A DNA stretch of 64,000 nucleotides. Source: an uncultured Cellvibrionales bacterium (GTDB taxonomy: Bacteria; Pseudomonadota; Gammaproteobacteria; Pseudomonadales; Dasaniaceae). The DNA lies in assembly GCA_913019905.1 (NCBI GenBank), contig CAJVZD010000009.1, positions 1 to 64,000 on the forward strand. The letters are read 5' to 3'. Below are positions 54,358 through 63,892 of this stretch, piece by piece (position 1 is the stretch's first letter; each line of letters opens with the position of its first letter). The notes beneath the pieces were generated by a model. That model did not search any database. It was not told where the DNA came from and worked only from the letters and a program-made list of their open reading frames with translations. Made by a program: the position numbers and the translations under genes.

Positions 54358-54816
54358 TTACAGCAGAATTGTATCGGCATGGATATAAAGGCGGTCGATC
54401 AGCTCACTCAATTGGTCCTGTTCTTGTTTGTTCAGACACTTTAATAATTGCTGTTCATATTCATAAGAAATCGGAACTATATCATCATAGACCGATAAGC
54501 CCGTGTCGGTTAGCGTTAATATTGAGCGACGTCGATCACTACTGTCAAATTCGCGCATGATTAATTTTCGTTGCAATAATTTACTAATTGCCCGACTTAA
54601 CATGGACTTCTCAATTTGCGTTTTTTCCGATACTTCGTCAGCAGATAATCCCGGATATTCCCCTAGAACCGCCATAATTCTCCAGTCGGTAACGGATAGG
54701 GCAAATTTATCGTGATAAGACTCGGCCACAATAGCACTGACTTTATTTGAGAGTATGGATAGACGGTATGGCAAAAACCGTTCGAGTGTCAGCACCGTAT
54801 GTTTTTCATTCTTCAT
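54358..54816 (-). CDS. MarR-family transcriptional regulator
   Basis: Winged-helix regulator of 152 residues from the ATG at 54816. An ATG 11 codons earlier (54849) is open but overlaps an operator palindrome and lacks a ribosome binding site. The DNA-binding region includes LSADEVSEKTQIEKSMLSRAISKLLQRKLI and the wing SSDRRRSILTLTDTG. It is divergent from hpd-VOC-fahA-maiA, with two palindromes between, so it is probably the repressor of tyrosine catabolism and of itself, responding to an aromatic intermediate. That role is inferred. Confidence 0.88.
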   Translation of the reverse strand: MKNEKHTVLTLERFLPYRLSILSNKVSAIVAESYHDKFALSVTDWRIMAVLGEYPGLSADEVSEKTQIEKSMLSRAISKLLQRKLIMREFDSSDRRRSILTLTDTGLSVYDDIVPISYEYEQQLLKCLNKQEQDQLSELIDRLYIHADTILL

Positions 54817-54847
54817 TTCAAAGCAATCACTCTTAAGTAGACTTGAC

Positions 54848-54891
54848 ATTAGTTGCGGTTACAACTAATAATGGTTGCATATGCAACTAAT
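54848..54891. promoter_or_regulatory. Paired palindromic operators between marR and hpd
   Basis: The first site is ATTAGTTG-CGGTTA-CAACTAAT (54848-54869), with perfect eight-base arms. The second is the 14-base perfect palindrome GTTGCATATGCAAC (54874-54887), continued by a third CAACTAAT half-site (54884-54891). They lie 55-95 bases before the hpd start and 30-75 bases before the marR start, suitable for a MarR dimer controlling both genes. Confidence 0.7.
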
Positions 54892-54944
54892 GGTGTTGCG
54901 GCACTAATCTACCACACTCCAACAGTATAACCGAGGACAAGCTA

Positions 54945-56024
54945 ATGGCCGATATTTTTGAGAACCCGATGGGGCTGGATGGGTTTGAATTTGTGGAGTT
55001 TTCTGCTCCTGAACCTGGAATTTTGGAACCTATCTTTGAAACGTTGGGGTTTTCTTTAGTGGCCAAACATCGGTCCAAAGACGTATCGTTATATCGTCAG
55101 GGTGATATTAATTTCATAATAAATTATCAGCCTAAGAGTAAAGCTTTTTACTACGCGGAAGAACACGGTCCGTCAGCCTGTGGAATGGCATTTCGAGTAA
55201 AAGATGCGCAATTTGCTTATCAGAGAGCACTGGAGTTGGGCGCGCAACCTATCGAAATCCCGACCGGCCCGATGGAATTACGACTACCGGCGATCAGAGG
55301 CATTGGTGGTACGCCGCTTTATTTAATTGACCGTTACGAAGACGGGTCTTCAATCTACGATATTGATTTCGAGTTTTTGGAGGGAGTCGATCGTCGTCCC
55401 GAAGGGTGCGGATTTAAGGTTATCGATCATCTCACTCATAATGTTTATCGTGGTCGGATGGATTACTGGGAGCGATTTTATGAAGGGATTTTTAACTTTC
55501 GTGAAATACGTTACTTTGATATTAAAGGTGAATACACAGGCTTAGTGTCAAAAGCTTTAACGGCCCCTGACGGTCGTATCCGAATCCCTCTTAATGAAGA
55601 AGCATCTTCAGGTGGCCAGATAGAAGAGTTTCTGATTGCGTATAACGGCGAGGGTATTCAGCATATCGCTTTCTCCTGCGATGATTTGCTCGTGGCTTGG
55701 GATCACCTGAAATCGCTGGGGGTTGAATTTATGACAGCGCCGCCAAACAGTTATTACGAAATGCTGGACGAACGCTTGCCTGGGCACGGTGAGCCGGTTG
55801 ATGAACTAAAGTCGAGAGGTATATTGCTCGATGGGACAACAGATGGGGAAGAGCCTCGGTTGTTATTGCAGATATTTTCAGCGGCGTTAGTTGGCCCTGT
55901 GTTTTTCGAATTCATCCAGCGTAAACAGGATGACGGCTTCGGCGAAGGTAATTTCAAGGCCTTGTTTGAATCTATTGAACGCGATCAAATAGAAAGAGGC
56001 GTGTTAGACAAGAGGGCGAGTTAA
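54945..56024 (+). CDS. hpd: 4-Hydroxyphenylpyruvate dioxygenase
   Basis: Fe(II) enzyme of 359 residues converting 4-hydroxyphenylpyruvate to homogentisate. It has two VOC-type domains, with the active site in the C-terminal half. The iron ligands are H162 (VIDHLTHNV), H240 (GIQHIAFSC) and E322 (FFEFIQR), matching the Pseudomonas fluorescens enzyme in position. The ribosome binding site GAGGA lies just upstream of the ATG. Its stop overlaps the VOC gene start by one base (TAATG), so the two are translationally coupled. It is the first gene of the tyrosine degradation operon. Confidence 0.97.
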   Translation: MADIFENPMGLDGFEFVEFSAPEPGILEPIFETLGFSLVAKHRSKDVSLYRQGDINFIINYQPKSKAFYYAEEHGPSACGMAFRVKDAQFAYQRALELGAQPIEIPTGPMELRLPAIRGIGGTPLYLIDRYEDGSSIYDIDFEFLEGVDRRPEGCGFKVIDHLTHNVYRGRMDYWERFYEGIFNFREIRYFDIKGEYTGLVSKALTAPDGRIRIPLNEEASSGGQIEEFLIAYNGEGIQHIAFSCDDLLVAWDHLKSLGVEFMTAPPNSYYEMLDERLPGHGEPVDELKSRGILLDGTTDGEEPRLLLQIFSAALVGPVFFEFIQRKQDDGFGEGNFKALFESIERDQIERGVLDKRAS

Positions 56025-56569
56025 TGAACATTCAGCGTATACATCACGTCGCTTACCGGTGTGTGGATGCCAAGGAAACGGTGGCATTTTATCAGCGTGT
56101 TATGGATATGGATTTTCAGTTGGCGATAGCCGAAAACGAAGTTCCGTCAACGAAAGCGCCGGATCCCTATATGCATGTGTTTTTGGATGCAGGGTGCGGT
56201 AACGTTCTGGCATTTTTCGAAATTCCGAACTCAGCGCCGATGGGAAAAGACCCAAATACGCCGGATTGGGTTCAGCATATTGCCTTCGAGCTGAACAGTT
56301 TGGAGGAGTTGTTGGAGGCTAAGGCCAAAATAGAGTCAGAGGGGATAGAGGTTATCGGTCCGGTCGAACACACCCTATTTAAGTCCATTTACTTCTTTGA
56401 CCCCAACGGCCATCGTTTGGAATTAGCCGTTAACACCGCACAACCGGGCATGCTGGAGAAGTTACATGAGGTCGCTCCAGCCATGATCGATGAATGGGAT
56501 CGGACCAAACGTGCTCCGCAGCACGCCGCTTGGTTGCACGATGGAAGTTTTCAAGCGAATGATAATTAA
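56024..56569 (+). CDS. Single-domain VOC metalloprotein in the tyrosine operon
   Basis: 181 residues of the vicinal oxygen chelate superfamily, with two beta-alpha-beta-beta-beta modules. Candidate metal ligands are H8 (RIHHVAYR), E66 (AFFEIP), H85 (VQHIAFEL) and E133 (HRLELAV), the four positions used by glyoxalase I; H, H and E of this set also correspond to extradiol dioxygenase ligands. A C-terminal extension of about 40 residues is unassigned. It sits between hpd and fahA, overlapping hpd by one base, in the place where homogentisate dioxygenase (HmgA) is usually found. A role in homogentisate ring cleavage is an inference; glyoxalase-like activity is the alternative. Confidence 0.88.
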   Translation: MNIQRIHHVAYRCVDAKETVAFYQRVMDMDFQLAIAENEVPSTKAPDPYMHVFLDAGCGNVLAFFEIPNSAPMGKDPNTPDWVQHIAFELNSLEELLEAKAKIESEGIEVIGPVEHTLFKSIYFFDPNGHRLELAVNTAQPGMLEKLHEVAPAMIDEWDRTKRAPQHAAWLHDGSFQANDN

Positions 56570-56599
56570 TGTACTTTAAGAGTGTACGGTGAAAATCAA

Positions 56600-57580
56600 A
56601 TGAAATTAGCATCATTGCAACAAAGTCGAGATGGTCTTTTGGTCGTTGTTAACGAAGCGATGGATCAATACGTTGAAGTACCTTCAATTGCCTTGACTCT
56701 TCAGGCCGCCCTTGATCATTGGGAAAGCTGTGAAGATAAATTACGTCAGGTCTACGCTGATCTAGACTCGGGAAAGATACAGGGAAAGCCTTTTAATGCA
56801 CGAGAGTGCGCTTCACCATTACCACGTTCGTACCATTGGGCGGACGGTAGTGCTTACGTTAACCATGTAGAGTTAGTCAGAAGGGCTCGCAACAGCGAAA
56901 TGCCCGAAACGTTTTGGACTGAACCGCTGATGTATCAAGGTGGATCAGATTCCTTTCTTGGGCCCTATCAATCGATAGACATCGCCGATGAGGCCTGGGG
57001 AATTGATTTCGAAGCCGAAGTCGCAGTCATCGTCGATGACGTTCCTATGGGTGTTACCACCGCTGATGCTGTTGCGCATATTAAGTTGATCATGTTGGTA
57101 AACGATGTCTCGTTGCGTAATCTGATACCGGGCGAACTGGCTAAAGGGTTTGGCTTTTACCAGGCAAAACCGTCAAGTGCCTTTTCCCCCATTGCTATTA
57201 CACCTGATCAGCTTGGCGACACCTGGGCCGACGGGAAAGTGCATTTGCCGCTCCGAGCCCTGTTGAACGAGACGTTGATTGGAGCCCCGAATGCCGGTGT
57301 CGATATGACATTCAGTTTTCCAGAACTGATCGCTCATGCGGCAAAAACACGTCCTTTATGCTCGGGTACTATTATCGGATCAGGTACGGTATCTAATGTT
57401 GACCGGGAGAAAGGATCCTGTTGTTTAGCGGAAGTGCGTATGCTGGAGACTATCGCCGAGGGTAAACCACGCACGCCGTTTATGCAGTTTGGAGATCAGG
57501 TGAAAATCGAAATGCTCGACCGCAATGGAGAAACGATATTTGGCCAAATAAATCAGCAAGTGGTGCAGTACAAACCATAA
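56600..57580 (+). CDS. fahA: Fumarylacetoacetate hydrolase
   Basis: Hydrolyses fumarylacetoacetate to fumarate and acetoacetate, the final step of tyrosine degradation. The start is taken as the ATG at 56600 (MKLASLQQSRDG, GGTGA at seven bases), giving 326 residues; a GTG six codons earlier is open. The metal-binding region includes GIDFEAEVAVIVDDVP and the oxyanion region KPSSAFSPIAI. The end includes LDRNGETIFGQINQQV. It is the bacterial short form of the family, in a row with hpd, the VOC gene and maiA. Confidence 0.95.
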   Translation: MKLASLQQSRDGLLVVVNEAMDQYVEVPSIALTLQAALDHWESCEDKLRQVYADLDSGKIQGKPFNARECASPLPRSYHWADGSAYVNHVELVRRARNSEMPETFWTEPLMYQGGSDSFLGPYQSIDIADEAWGIDFEAEVAVIVDDVPMGVTTADAVAHIKLIMLVNDVSLRNLIPGELAKGFGFYQAKPSSAFSPIAITPDQLGDTWADGKVHLPLRALLNETLIGAPNAGVDMTFSFPELIAHAAKTRPLCSGTIIGSGTVSNVDREKGSCCLAEVRMLETIAEGKPRTPFMQFGDQVKIEMLDRNGETIFGQINQQVVQYKP

Positions 57581-57674
57581 GTGTATCGGCACTTGTGTAC
57601 TCGAGTTTCTTGCGTAAAGTGTTCAGACCTTTCCAAACTGTAGAACGAGCACCGCCACCACAGAGATAGTTTAA

Positions 57675-58319
57675 ATGATGAAACTGTACGGTTATTTTCG
57701 CTCGTCCGCCGCATACCGGGTACGTATTGCTCTGGAGTTAAAGAAGCTTGATTGGGAGTCTATCCCAGTCAATTTACTCCACGCGGAGCAGCAGAGTGAA
57801 GCGTTTCGTGATATCAATCCTCAAGGTCTCGTTCCGGCTTTGGAGTATGATGGGCAGGTTATCTCTCAATCTTTGGCAATAATGGAGTGGTTGGACGAGA
57901 CCTTTCCGTCAGTTTCACTGTTGCCGTCTGACCCACTCGTTAAGGCGCAAGTTCGCGCTTTAGCTTATCAAATTGCGATTGAAGTTCACCCGCTGAATAA
58001 TCTTCGGGTGCTAAAGTACTTGCAGTCCGAACTCAATGTAGAGGAATCTCAGAAGTTGCAGTGGTACCAGCATTGGGTCGAGCAAGGCTTCGGTGCGTTC
58101 GAACGATCTCTGTTGCAATACGGTAGCAACGGCCAATTTTGCATTGGAGATAGACCAACACTCGCTGACATCTGTTTGATTCCTCAGGTGTACAATGCCA
58201 AGCGGTTTAACTGTGACCTCAGCCCATACCCCATGATCTTATCGGTATCGAACCACTGTTCATCCCTGGCACCTTTTATTATTGCGGCACCGGAATCGCA
58301 GGCCGATTGTCCAAACTGA
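57675..58319 (+). CDS. maiA: Maleylacetoacetate isomerase (zeta-class glutathione transferase)
   Basis: 214 residues. Converts 4-maleylacetoacetate to 4-fumarylacetoacetate using glutathione. The thioredoxin-like N-terminal domain has the zeta-class SSAAYRVRIALELK motif and NPQGLVPALE and QSLAIMEWLDETFP; the helical C-terminal domain holds EVHPLNNLRVL. The last 30 residues (from about SPYPMILSVSNHC) differ somewhat from typical MaiA but keep the length. Two ATG codons in tandem at 57675 make either possible. Completes the fah operon. Confidence 0.94.
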   Translation: MMKLYGYFRSSAAYRVRIALELKKLDWESIPVNLLHAEQQSEAFRDINPQGLVPALEYDGQVISQSLAIMEWLDETFPSVSLLPSDPLVKAQVRALAYQIAIEVHPLNNLRVLKYLQSELNVEESQKLQWYQHWVEQGFGAFERSLLQYGSNGQFCIGDRPTLADICLIPQVYNAKRFNCDLSPYPMILSVSNHCSSLAPFIIAAPESQADCPN

Positions 58320-58408
58320 AAGTTCTGGAAGACCGGTATCTCATTTCAGTCAGTTCTCCCCCCATCTTTGCGACAGAACACTACAAGCGTAAAACAGCTA
58401 AAAAATAT

Positions 58409-58424
58409 CCCCGATATAACGGGG
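58409..58424. repeat. Hairpin in the maiA-DAHP synthase gap
   Basis: CCCCG-ATATAA-CGGGG is a perfect five-base GC stem, 90 bases after maiA and 60 bases before the next start. On the minus strand it is followed by a run of T, but no minus-strand gene ends here. It may separate degradation from biosynthesis transcription. Confidence 0.45.
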
Positions 58425-58483
58425 CTTGATATAAACTACGCGACCTAAAATTTCTGTAAGTCCACGAAGAGAGAAAAAGATCG

Positions 58484-59824
58484 ATGAGTTCCTGGAATAA
58501 AGATAATTGGCGCCGGTTTACGGCATTGCAACAGCCTGAATACTCAGACCAAACCGCATTGTCTGATACCGAAAGACAATTAGCCTTGATGCCGCCGTTG
58601 GTATTTGCCGAAGAGGCAAAACAATTGCGTCGGCAACTAGCCGCCGCCGCGGAAGGAAAGGCATTTCTATTGCAGGGCGGCGATTGCGCTGAAACGTTTG
58701 CGGACTTTACTACCAACGGCATTCGCGATTTATTTAAAGTGTTAATGCAGATGGCTGTGGTACTAACCTACGGCGGCAGAAAACCCGTTATTAAGGTTGG
58801 ACGAATTGCAGGGCAGTTCGCAAAACCTCGCTCGGCGGCGTCAGAAAGTCAAAATGATGTTGATTTACCCTCTTTTCGTGGTGACATTATCAATGGTGTA
58901 ACATTTGATGCCGATAGTCGAAAGGCCGACCCGCAAAGAATGATGCAAGCTTATCATCAGTCGACAGCCACGTTGAATCTACTTCGCGCGTTCGCCCAAG
59001 GAGGGCTTGCCGACTTACATCAGGTTAATGCATGGAATCTGGATTTTGTTACCGGGAATGACGCCTGTAAGCAATATCAGGAAATGTCCGACCATATTTG
59101 CGATGCGTTGGCATTTATGGAAGTTTGTGGGGTGAACGTTGAAACAACACCGGTTCTGCGTGAAACAGCATTTTATACCTCCCATGAGGCCTTATTACTT
59201 AACTACGAAGAGGCGTTAACGCGAGAGGATAGCTTTAGTGGCAAGTGGTATGACTGTTCCGCGCATATGTTGTGGATTGGCGAACGAACGCGCCAATTAG
59301 ATGGTGCCCACGTTGAGTTTTTACGCGGTGTTGAAAACCCGGTGGGTGTTAAAATTAGCAATGCTATTAGCGCTGATGAATTAGTGCGCTTAATAGCGGC
59401 ATTGAATCCGGAAAACGATGCCGGGCGTCTCACCTTGATTAATAGAATGGGCGCCGACAATACGGCGGAATATTTACCTGCACTCGCGAAACGAATATCG
59501 GAGGAAGGGCTAAAAGTCGTGTGGTCGTGCGACCCCATGCATGGCAATACAATAAAAGCTGCGAATGGTTATAAAACACGTTCGTTCAATAGTATCTCAA
59601 AAGAAATCGAGCAGTTTTTTCAAGTATTACCCACATATGGACAACATCCGGGTGGACTACACTTAGAAATGACGGGAGCGCACGTAACCGAATGTGTTGG
59701 TGGTGCTTACCACGTGTCGGAAGACGATCTCGCCAGTTGTTATAAGAGCCAATGTGACCCAAGGTTAAATGCCCAACAAGTGTTGGAACTGTCCTTTATG
59801 GTAGCAAAATTGATGAAAGGCTAG
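58484..59824 (+). CDS. Class II 3-deoxy-7-phosphoheptulonate synthase
   Basis: DAHP synthase of the plant-like class II, 446 residues, which condenses phosphoenolpyruvate and erythrose 4-phosphate, the first step of the shikimate pathway. Key segments are [23 protein letters not shown], the [15 protein letters not shown] block, [21 protein letters not shown], and WSCDPMHGN with its metal-binding cysteine and histidines. GAGAGAAAAAG lies upstream. It sits between tyrosine degradation genes and a phenylalanine hydroxylase, an unusual neighbourhood for a biosynthetic enzyme. Confidence 0.95.
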   Translation: MSSWNKDNWRRFTALQQPEYSDQTALSDTERQLALMPPLVFAEEAKQLRRQLAAAAEGKAFLLQGGDCAETFADFTTNGIRDLFKVLMQMAVVLTYGGRKPVIKVGRIAGQFAKPRSAASESQNDVDLPSFRGDIINGVTFDADSRKADPQRMMQAYHQSTATLNLLRAFAQGGLADLHQVNAWNLDFVTGNDACKQYQEMSDHICDALAFMEVCGVNVETTPVLRETAFYTSHEALLLNYEEALTREDSFSGKWYDCSAHMLWIGERTRQLDGAHVEFLRGVENPVGVKISNAISADELVRLIAALNPENDAGRLTLINRMGADNTAEYLPALAKRISEEGLKVVWSCDPMHGNTIKAANGYKTRSFNSISKEIEQFFQVLPTYGQHPGGLHLEMTGAHVTECVGGAYHVSEDDLASCYKSQCDPRLNAQQVLELSFMVAKLMKG

Positions 59825-60008
59825 TTTGTCTGCGTAGATGGTAGTTTTGTGAGTTATATGATTTGGTATTTTTATACCTGTTAACGGAAAGAGCGGAAAA
59901 TTTTTTCTAAATTTTGTTCTAATCACGGATAATAGAAAAGTAAATTCATTGTTATCGGCTTACTATAGCGAAGTTAACATCGGCCTACAGGAGTGAAATA
60001 GACTAGCG

Positions 60009-61796
60009 GTGAATACTCAGCAAGATACAATAAATAGTCTACCCGTTCACCTACGACCCTTTGTTGCGGTTCAGGATTACAGTCTTTACACGCCGCGAGA
60101 CCAAGCTGTTTGGCGGTTTTTACTGCATCAGTTAAAGGATAACCTCAGCTTTAGCGCTCATCCCGTGTACCTGGAAGGATTGGCGAAAGCCGGGATAAAT
60201 TTCGAATCTGTACCTCGCATAGAAGAAATGAATGATTGCCTGAATGTACTCGGTTGGAGGGCGGTGGTTGTTGATGGTTTTTTGCCGCCAGCTATTTTCA
60301 TGGAATTTCAGGCTCACAAGGTCCTGGTCATTGCCGTCGATATTCGATCGGTAGAACACATGCTTTATACACCTGCCCCGGATATTATCCACGAGTCCGC
60401 TGGACACGCCCCTTTCATTGTTGATATTGATTATTCTGAGTTCCTGCAACGTATTGGGGAATTAGGAATGCAGGCAGTTTCAACCATTGACGATTTGAAT
60501 GTTTATGAAGCGATTCGGCGCTTATCGATTGTAAAGGAAGCCGTCGGTTCGACAGCTGCGGATATCGACTCGGCAGAGCAGGCGTTGGCCGCGGCGATAG
60601 CCGCTAATGACTCGACATCAGAAGCGGCTTTACTGGCTCGTTTTCACTGGTGGACTGTCGAATACGGGCTAGTGGGTGAGGTCGATGACTATCAAATATT
60701 TGGAGCCGGATTATTATCATCGCTCGGTGAAAGTGTTAATTGCCTCGATGATGGTCGAGTAAAGAAGTGGCCATTAACGGTCGATTCTATATTGACGTCC
60801 TATGATATTACCGCGGAGCAACCTCAACTATTTGTTACGAAATCCTGTCGTCACCTTACGCAGGTGTTAGAAGATTTTGCGCGCCAAATGTGTGCAAACA
60901 CTGGTGGCACAGCGTCACTTGAAAAAGCCATATCCTCAGAGACGGTTAATACGGCCAAATTGAGTTCCGGGCTCGAAATATCCGGTCGATTTAGTCGAGT
61001 TGTTAAAGACGCAATGAACAATACGGTATATCTTAATACGACCGGCCCGAGCCAATTGTCCTATCAAGGGTGCGAGCTGCCTGGACATGGAATTAATTAC
61101 CACGCTAGTGGTTACGGATGTCCGGTGGGTGGTCTAAAAACGCTGGATAGGTGTTTGTCAAATTATACAATCGATGAGTTGAAGCTCTATCAGGTAGAGA
61201 TTGGTATGCCCTTAAAACTGGAGTTTTTGTCTGGGATTAATGTATGCGGGGTACTGAGTTCTATTCTTCGACGCCATCACAAAAACCTCGTTTTCAGCCT
61301 GCAGGAATGTACAGTCACCGATCGTGTCGGAAATCTGCTATTCCAACCTGAGTGGGGGGATTACGACATGGCCGTTGGAGAGGAGGTTGTTTCTTTGTAT
61401 GGCGGTTCTGCAGATAAAGAACGTTTCCAGATATTCCAGCCGGAGCCACAGTCAACAGAGAGTCGATGTCAGTACGATGAGGTGACAGAAGGGTTGTTTC
61501 ATTCGTATCAGCAAATTCGACACTTCCGAGAGGCGGTAGCGGCATCTGATGCTTTGGACGGCCGATTCTATAGTTCAGTACAGTCTCTACTAGACGAGAT
61601 TGCACGAGGAGCGAATGATGAGTGGTTGTTACATTTCGAGGCATTGGAGTTAGCACAGCTTGTAGAATTTGAACTCGACGATTTTATCGACCACCTCAAA
61701 GCGTTAGCCGGTGAAGGTGACAAAGAAAAAAGGTGTTTGATCAACTATGGTCTGGGTCGTCTAGGTCTTGAAAAAAATTCTTCGATCTCGAAATAG
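60009..61796 (+). CDS. Aromatic amino acid hydroxylase with a long C-terminal extension
   Basis: Pterin-dependent iron hydroxylase, 595 residues, most likely making tyrosine from phenylalanine. The catalytic core is in the first 290 residues: iron ligands H128 and H133 (DIIHESAGHAPF) and E218 (FHWWTVEYG), in the order known for the family. Bacterial PhhA is about 260 residues; here another 300 residues follow, strand-rich and without ACT or tetramerisation domains I can see. Homologues of this long type occur in other bacteria. The start is GTG 60009, just after an in-frame stop; the AGGAG is an unusual 15 bases upstream. It feeds the hpd operon functionally. Confidence 0.9.
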   Translation: MNTQQDTINSLPVHLRPFVAVQDYSLYTPRDQAVWRFLLHQLKDNLSFSAHPVYLEGLAKAGINFESVPRIEEMNDCLNVLGWRAVVVDGFLPPAIFMEFQAHKVLVIAVDIRSVEHMLYTPAPDIIHESAGHAPFIVDIDYSEFLQRIGELGMQAVSTIDDLNVYEAIRRLSIVKEAVGSTAADIDSAEQALAAAIAANDSTSEAALLARFHWWTVEYGLVGEVDDYQIFGAGLLSSLGESVNCLDDGRVKKWPLTVDSILTSYDITAEQPQLFVTKSCRHLTQVLEDFARQMCANTGGTASLEKAISSETVNTAKLSSGLEISGRFSRVVKDAMNNTVYLNTTGPSQLSYQGCELPGHGINYHASGYGCPVGGLKTLDRCLSNYTIDELKLYQVEIGMPLKLEFLSGINVCGVLSSILRRHHKNLVFSLQECTVTDRVGNLLFQPEWGDYDMAVGEEVVSLYGGSADKERFQIFQPEPQSTESRCQYDEVTEGLFHSYQQIRHFREAVAASDALDGRFYSSVQSLLDEIARGANDEWLLHFEALELAQLVEFELDDFIDHLKALAGEGDKEKRCLINYGLGRLGLEKNSSISK

Positions 61797-61858
61797 ATCT
61801 TCAACCTTTGCATGCGGTCCTTTCGCGTTATATACCATTCCGAATCCATCACCAGTAG

Positions 61859-63892
61859 TTATACTCTAAACTGACTAACAAGAGAACTTAAGTCGGTGGC
61901 AAGCTTAGCAAGTTCGTCACTGGCAGAAGAAATTTGTTTTGCTCCCTCGCTGGTTTCTTCTGATTTCTGACTTATTTCATTGGCATTTCTGCCGATTTCG
62001 TTAGAAACAGCACCTTGTTGTTCGGCTGCGCTTGCGATTTGTACGCTCATTTCGGTTATCTTGTCGACGGATTCTCGCGCTTGCAATAGCGTAGCTGTGA
62101 GACGTTCGGCCTGTTTAACGATGGCTTCCGCTTGTCCAGCGCCGTTTTTCATCGCGCTGACAGAAGAGCTTGCACCCGATTGTAGTATTCCTATCATGCT
62201 CTCTATCTCACCCGCGGAGTTCTGGGTGTTTTGGGCCAGTGATCGAACCTCGTCCGCGACGACAGCAAAGCCTCGTCCCTGTTCGCCAGCCCTTGCCGCC
62301 TCAATTGCCGCGTTTAGTGCGAGAAGGTTGGTTTGGTCTGCGATGCCCTTGATAACATCTAAAATACTACCGATATTTGCTGTTCCCTGCTCTAGCTCTT
62401 GAATCAACCCCATCGTGTTGTTTAGTTCATTGGCAAGGTCTTGAATCCCTTGAACCGTTTCATCGACGACAGTGGTGCTGTTTTCTACTTGTGTACTAGC
62501 ATGGTTGGCAGCTTGAGCTGCATCGTTTGTATTTCGGGATACCTCCTCAACAGTAGCACTCATTTCGGTTATTGCCGAAGCCACCTGATCGGTGGCTCGA
62601 TGCTGCTCCAGAACGTTTTTTTGCGTTTCTTCAGTGATGACTGCGAGTTCGTGAGAAGCCGCTGCTTGTTGGGCTGCAGAGCTAGAAATATGAACGACCA
62701 TTGTGTGCAGTTTTTTTACCATACTTTGCATCGCGGTCTGTAAAATACCGACTTCGTCTGTCTCGGTTATGTTTACATCGACGGTAAGATCTCCGTTAGC
62801 AATATAGGAAGCAAGGCTTGCCACATTTGTAATTGCCCTGCTAATACCGCGTGCCACAAAATAGCCGATGACAATTATCATAATTGCTGAAAAAATCACC
62901 AGAATCACCGCGATATTAAATAGCTCATCAGCCCGGGCGAATGCTTCGGCCTCGTCGATCTCCACTAATAGTGCCCACTGTGTTTCGCCGAAAGTTAAGG
63001 GACTATAACTGGACAACACCGGATTACCGTTGTAGTCGATAATGATATCAGATCCACTTTGACCACCCAGTGCTGCATTTGAGGCGTCGCTGTCAACGCC
63101 GTTCTGGTCTACTGTACCTGCAAAAGACGCTTGAACTGAATGGCCGTTCGGGTCCAAATAGGAGTCCGAACGCATAAGTTTGTCGGGGCCTACCAAATAT
63201 GATTCCCCGGTTTTCCCCATTCCTTCTCGTTGTTGCATTATTTCGTTTATTTTGTCCAAGGGTACTTGGAAAGCGATGTAGCCTTCCAATATCCCGCTTT
63301 CTTTGCCGGTAATTCCCGTCATCATAAAGGCCGCGGGTTCGTCGTTGGACGGCTTATAGGGAGCAAAGTCTGAGAGCGCGATATCTTTTGTCTTCAGACC
63401 TCTGACATTGTCAAACGCCTGTCCGATACTTGAGTCACGCAAATTTGAATCTGGAATTGTAACTCCGAGGTCAGATTCTCGCGCGTTAGAATAGATAATA
63501 GTTCCGTTAGTGTGAACGATAAAAAAATCATACCATTCCTGAGCTTTAGTGATTTCTGCGATTCTCTTGCCGTATTTGTCTGCCAGACGATTCCACTCAC
63601 CATCGCTAATACTTTCGTCTGCTTCGGTATACGCAGCCGAGAATTCTCGTAACGCTTGGGCTATAAAGGGGTCATAACGAAGGATGGATAAAGAAGTTTC
63701 CATTGACCGTATATAGTCACTAATTTGGACGTTCTTTATAGCGCGTATTGAATTTAATTGATTAAAAGCTTGAGCTTTCAGGGCATCGGTGGCCGTCGTA
63801 ATACTGACTATGGCGAACAGGGTTAATGGAATTAACGCCACGGTCAAAAACACCGCTATCAACTTATGGTTGAGTTTAGTAAACGAAAACAC
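61859..63892 (-). CDS. Methyl-accepting chemotaxis protein with dCACHE sensor domain
   Basis: Chemoreceptor of 677 residues. The first membrane segment (about 10-32) and the second (about 320-345) flank a long periplasmic dCACHE domain (about 35-310), with [17 protein letters not shown] and [22 protein letters not shown]. The second half contains [11 protein letters not shown] and [17 protein letters not shown] and the signalling domain follow, with the tip [21 protein letters not shown]. Many dCACHE receptors of this shape sense amino acids or amines. The gene is alone, and its promoter lies within the last 108 bases of the window. Confidence 0.92.
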   Translation of the reverse strand: MFSFTKLNHKLIAVFLTVALIPLTLFAIVSITTATDALKAQAFNQLNSIRAIKNVQISDYIRSMETSLSILRYDPFIAQALREFSAAYTEADESISDGEWNRLADKYGKRIAEITKAQEWYDFFIVHTNGTIIYSNARESDLGVTIPDSNLRDSSIGQAFDNVRGLKTKDIALSDFAPYKPSNDEPAAFMMTGITGKESGILEGYIAFQVPLDKINEIMQQREGMGKTGESYLVGPDKLMRSDSYLDPNGHSVQASFAGTVDQNGVDSDASNAALGGQSGSDIIIDYNGNPVLSSYSPLTFGETQWALLVEIDEAEAFARADELFNIAVILVIFSAIMIIVIGYFVARGISRAITNVASLASYIANGDLTVDVNITETDEVGILQTAMQSMVKKLHTMVVHISSSAAQQAAASHELAVITEETQKNVLEQHRATDQVASAITEMSATVEEVSRNTNDAAQAANHASTQVENSTTVVDETVQGIQDLANELNNTMGLIQELEQGTANIGSILDVIKGIADQTNLLALNAAIEAARAGEQGRGFAVVADEVRSLAQNTQNSAGEIESMIGILQSGASSSVSAMKNGAGQAEAIVKQAERLTATLLQARESVDKITEMSVQIASAAEQQGAVSNEIGRNANEISQKSEETSEGAKQISSASDELAKLATDLSSLVSQFRV

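Noticed and set aside
54945..56024. Start of hpd as a fusion with the VOC gene
   Set aside because: The hpd stop and VOC start overlap by one base in different frames, so they are two coupled genes, not a fusion.
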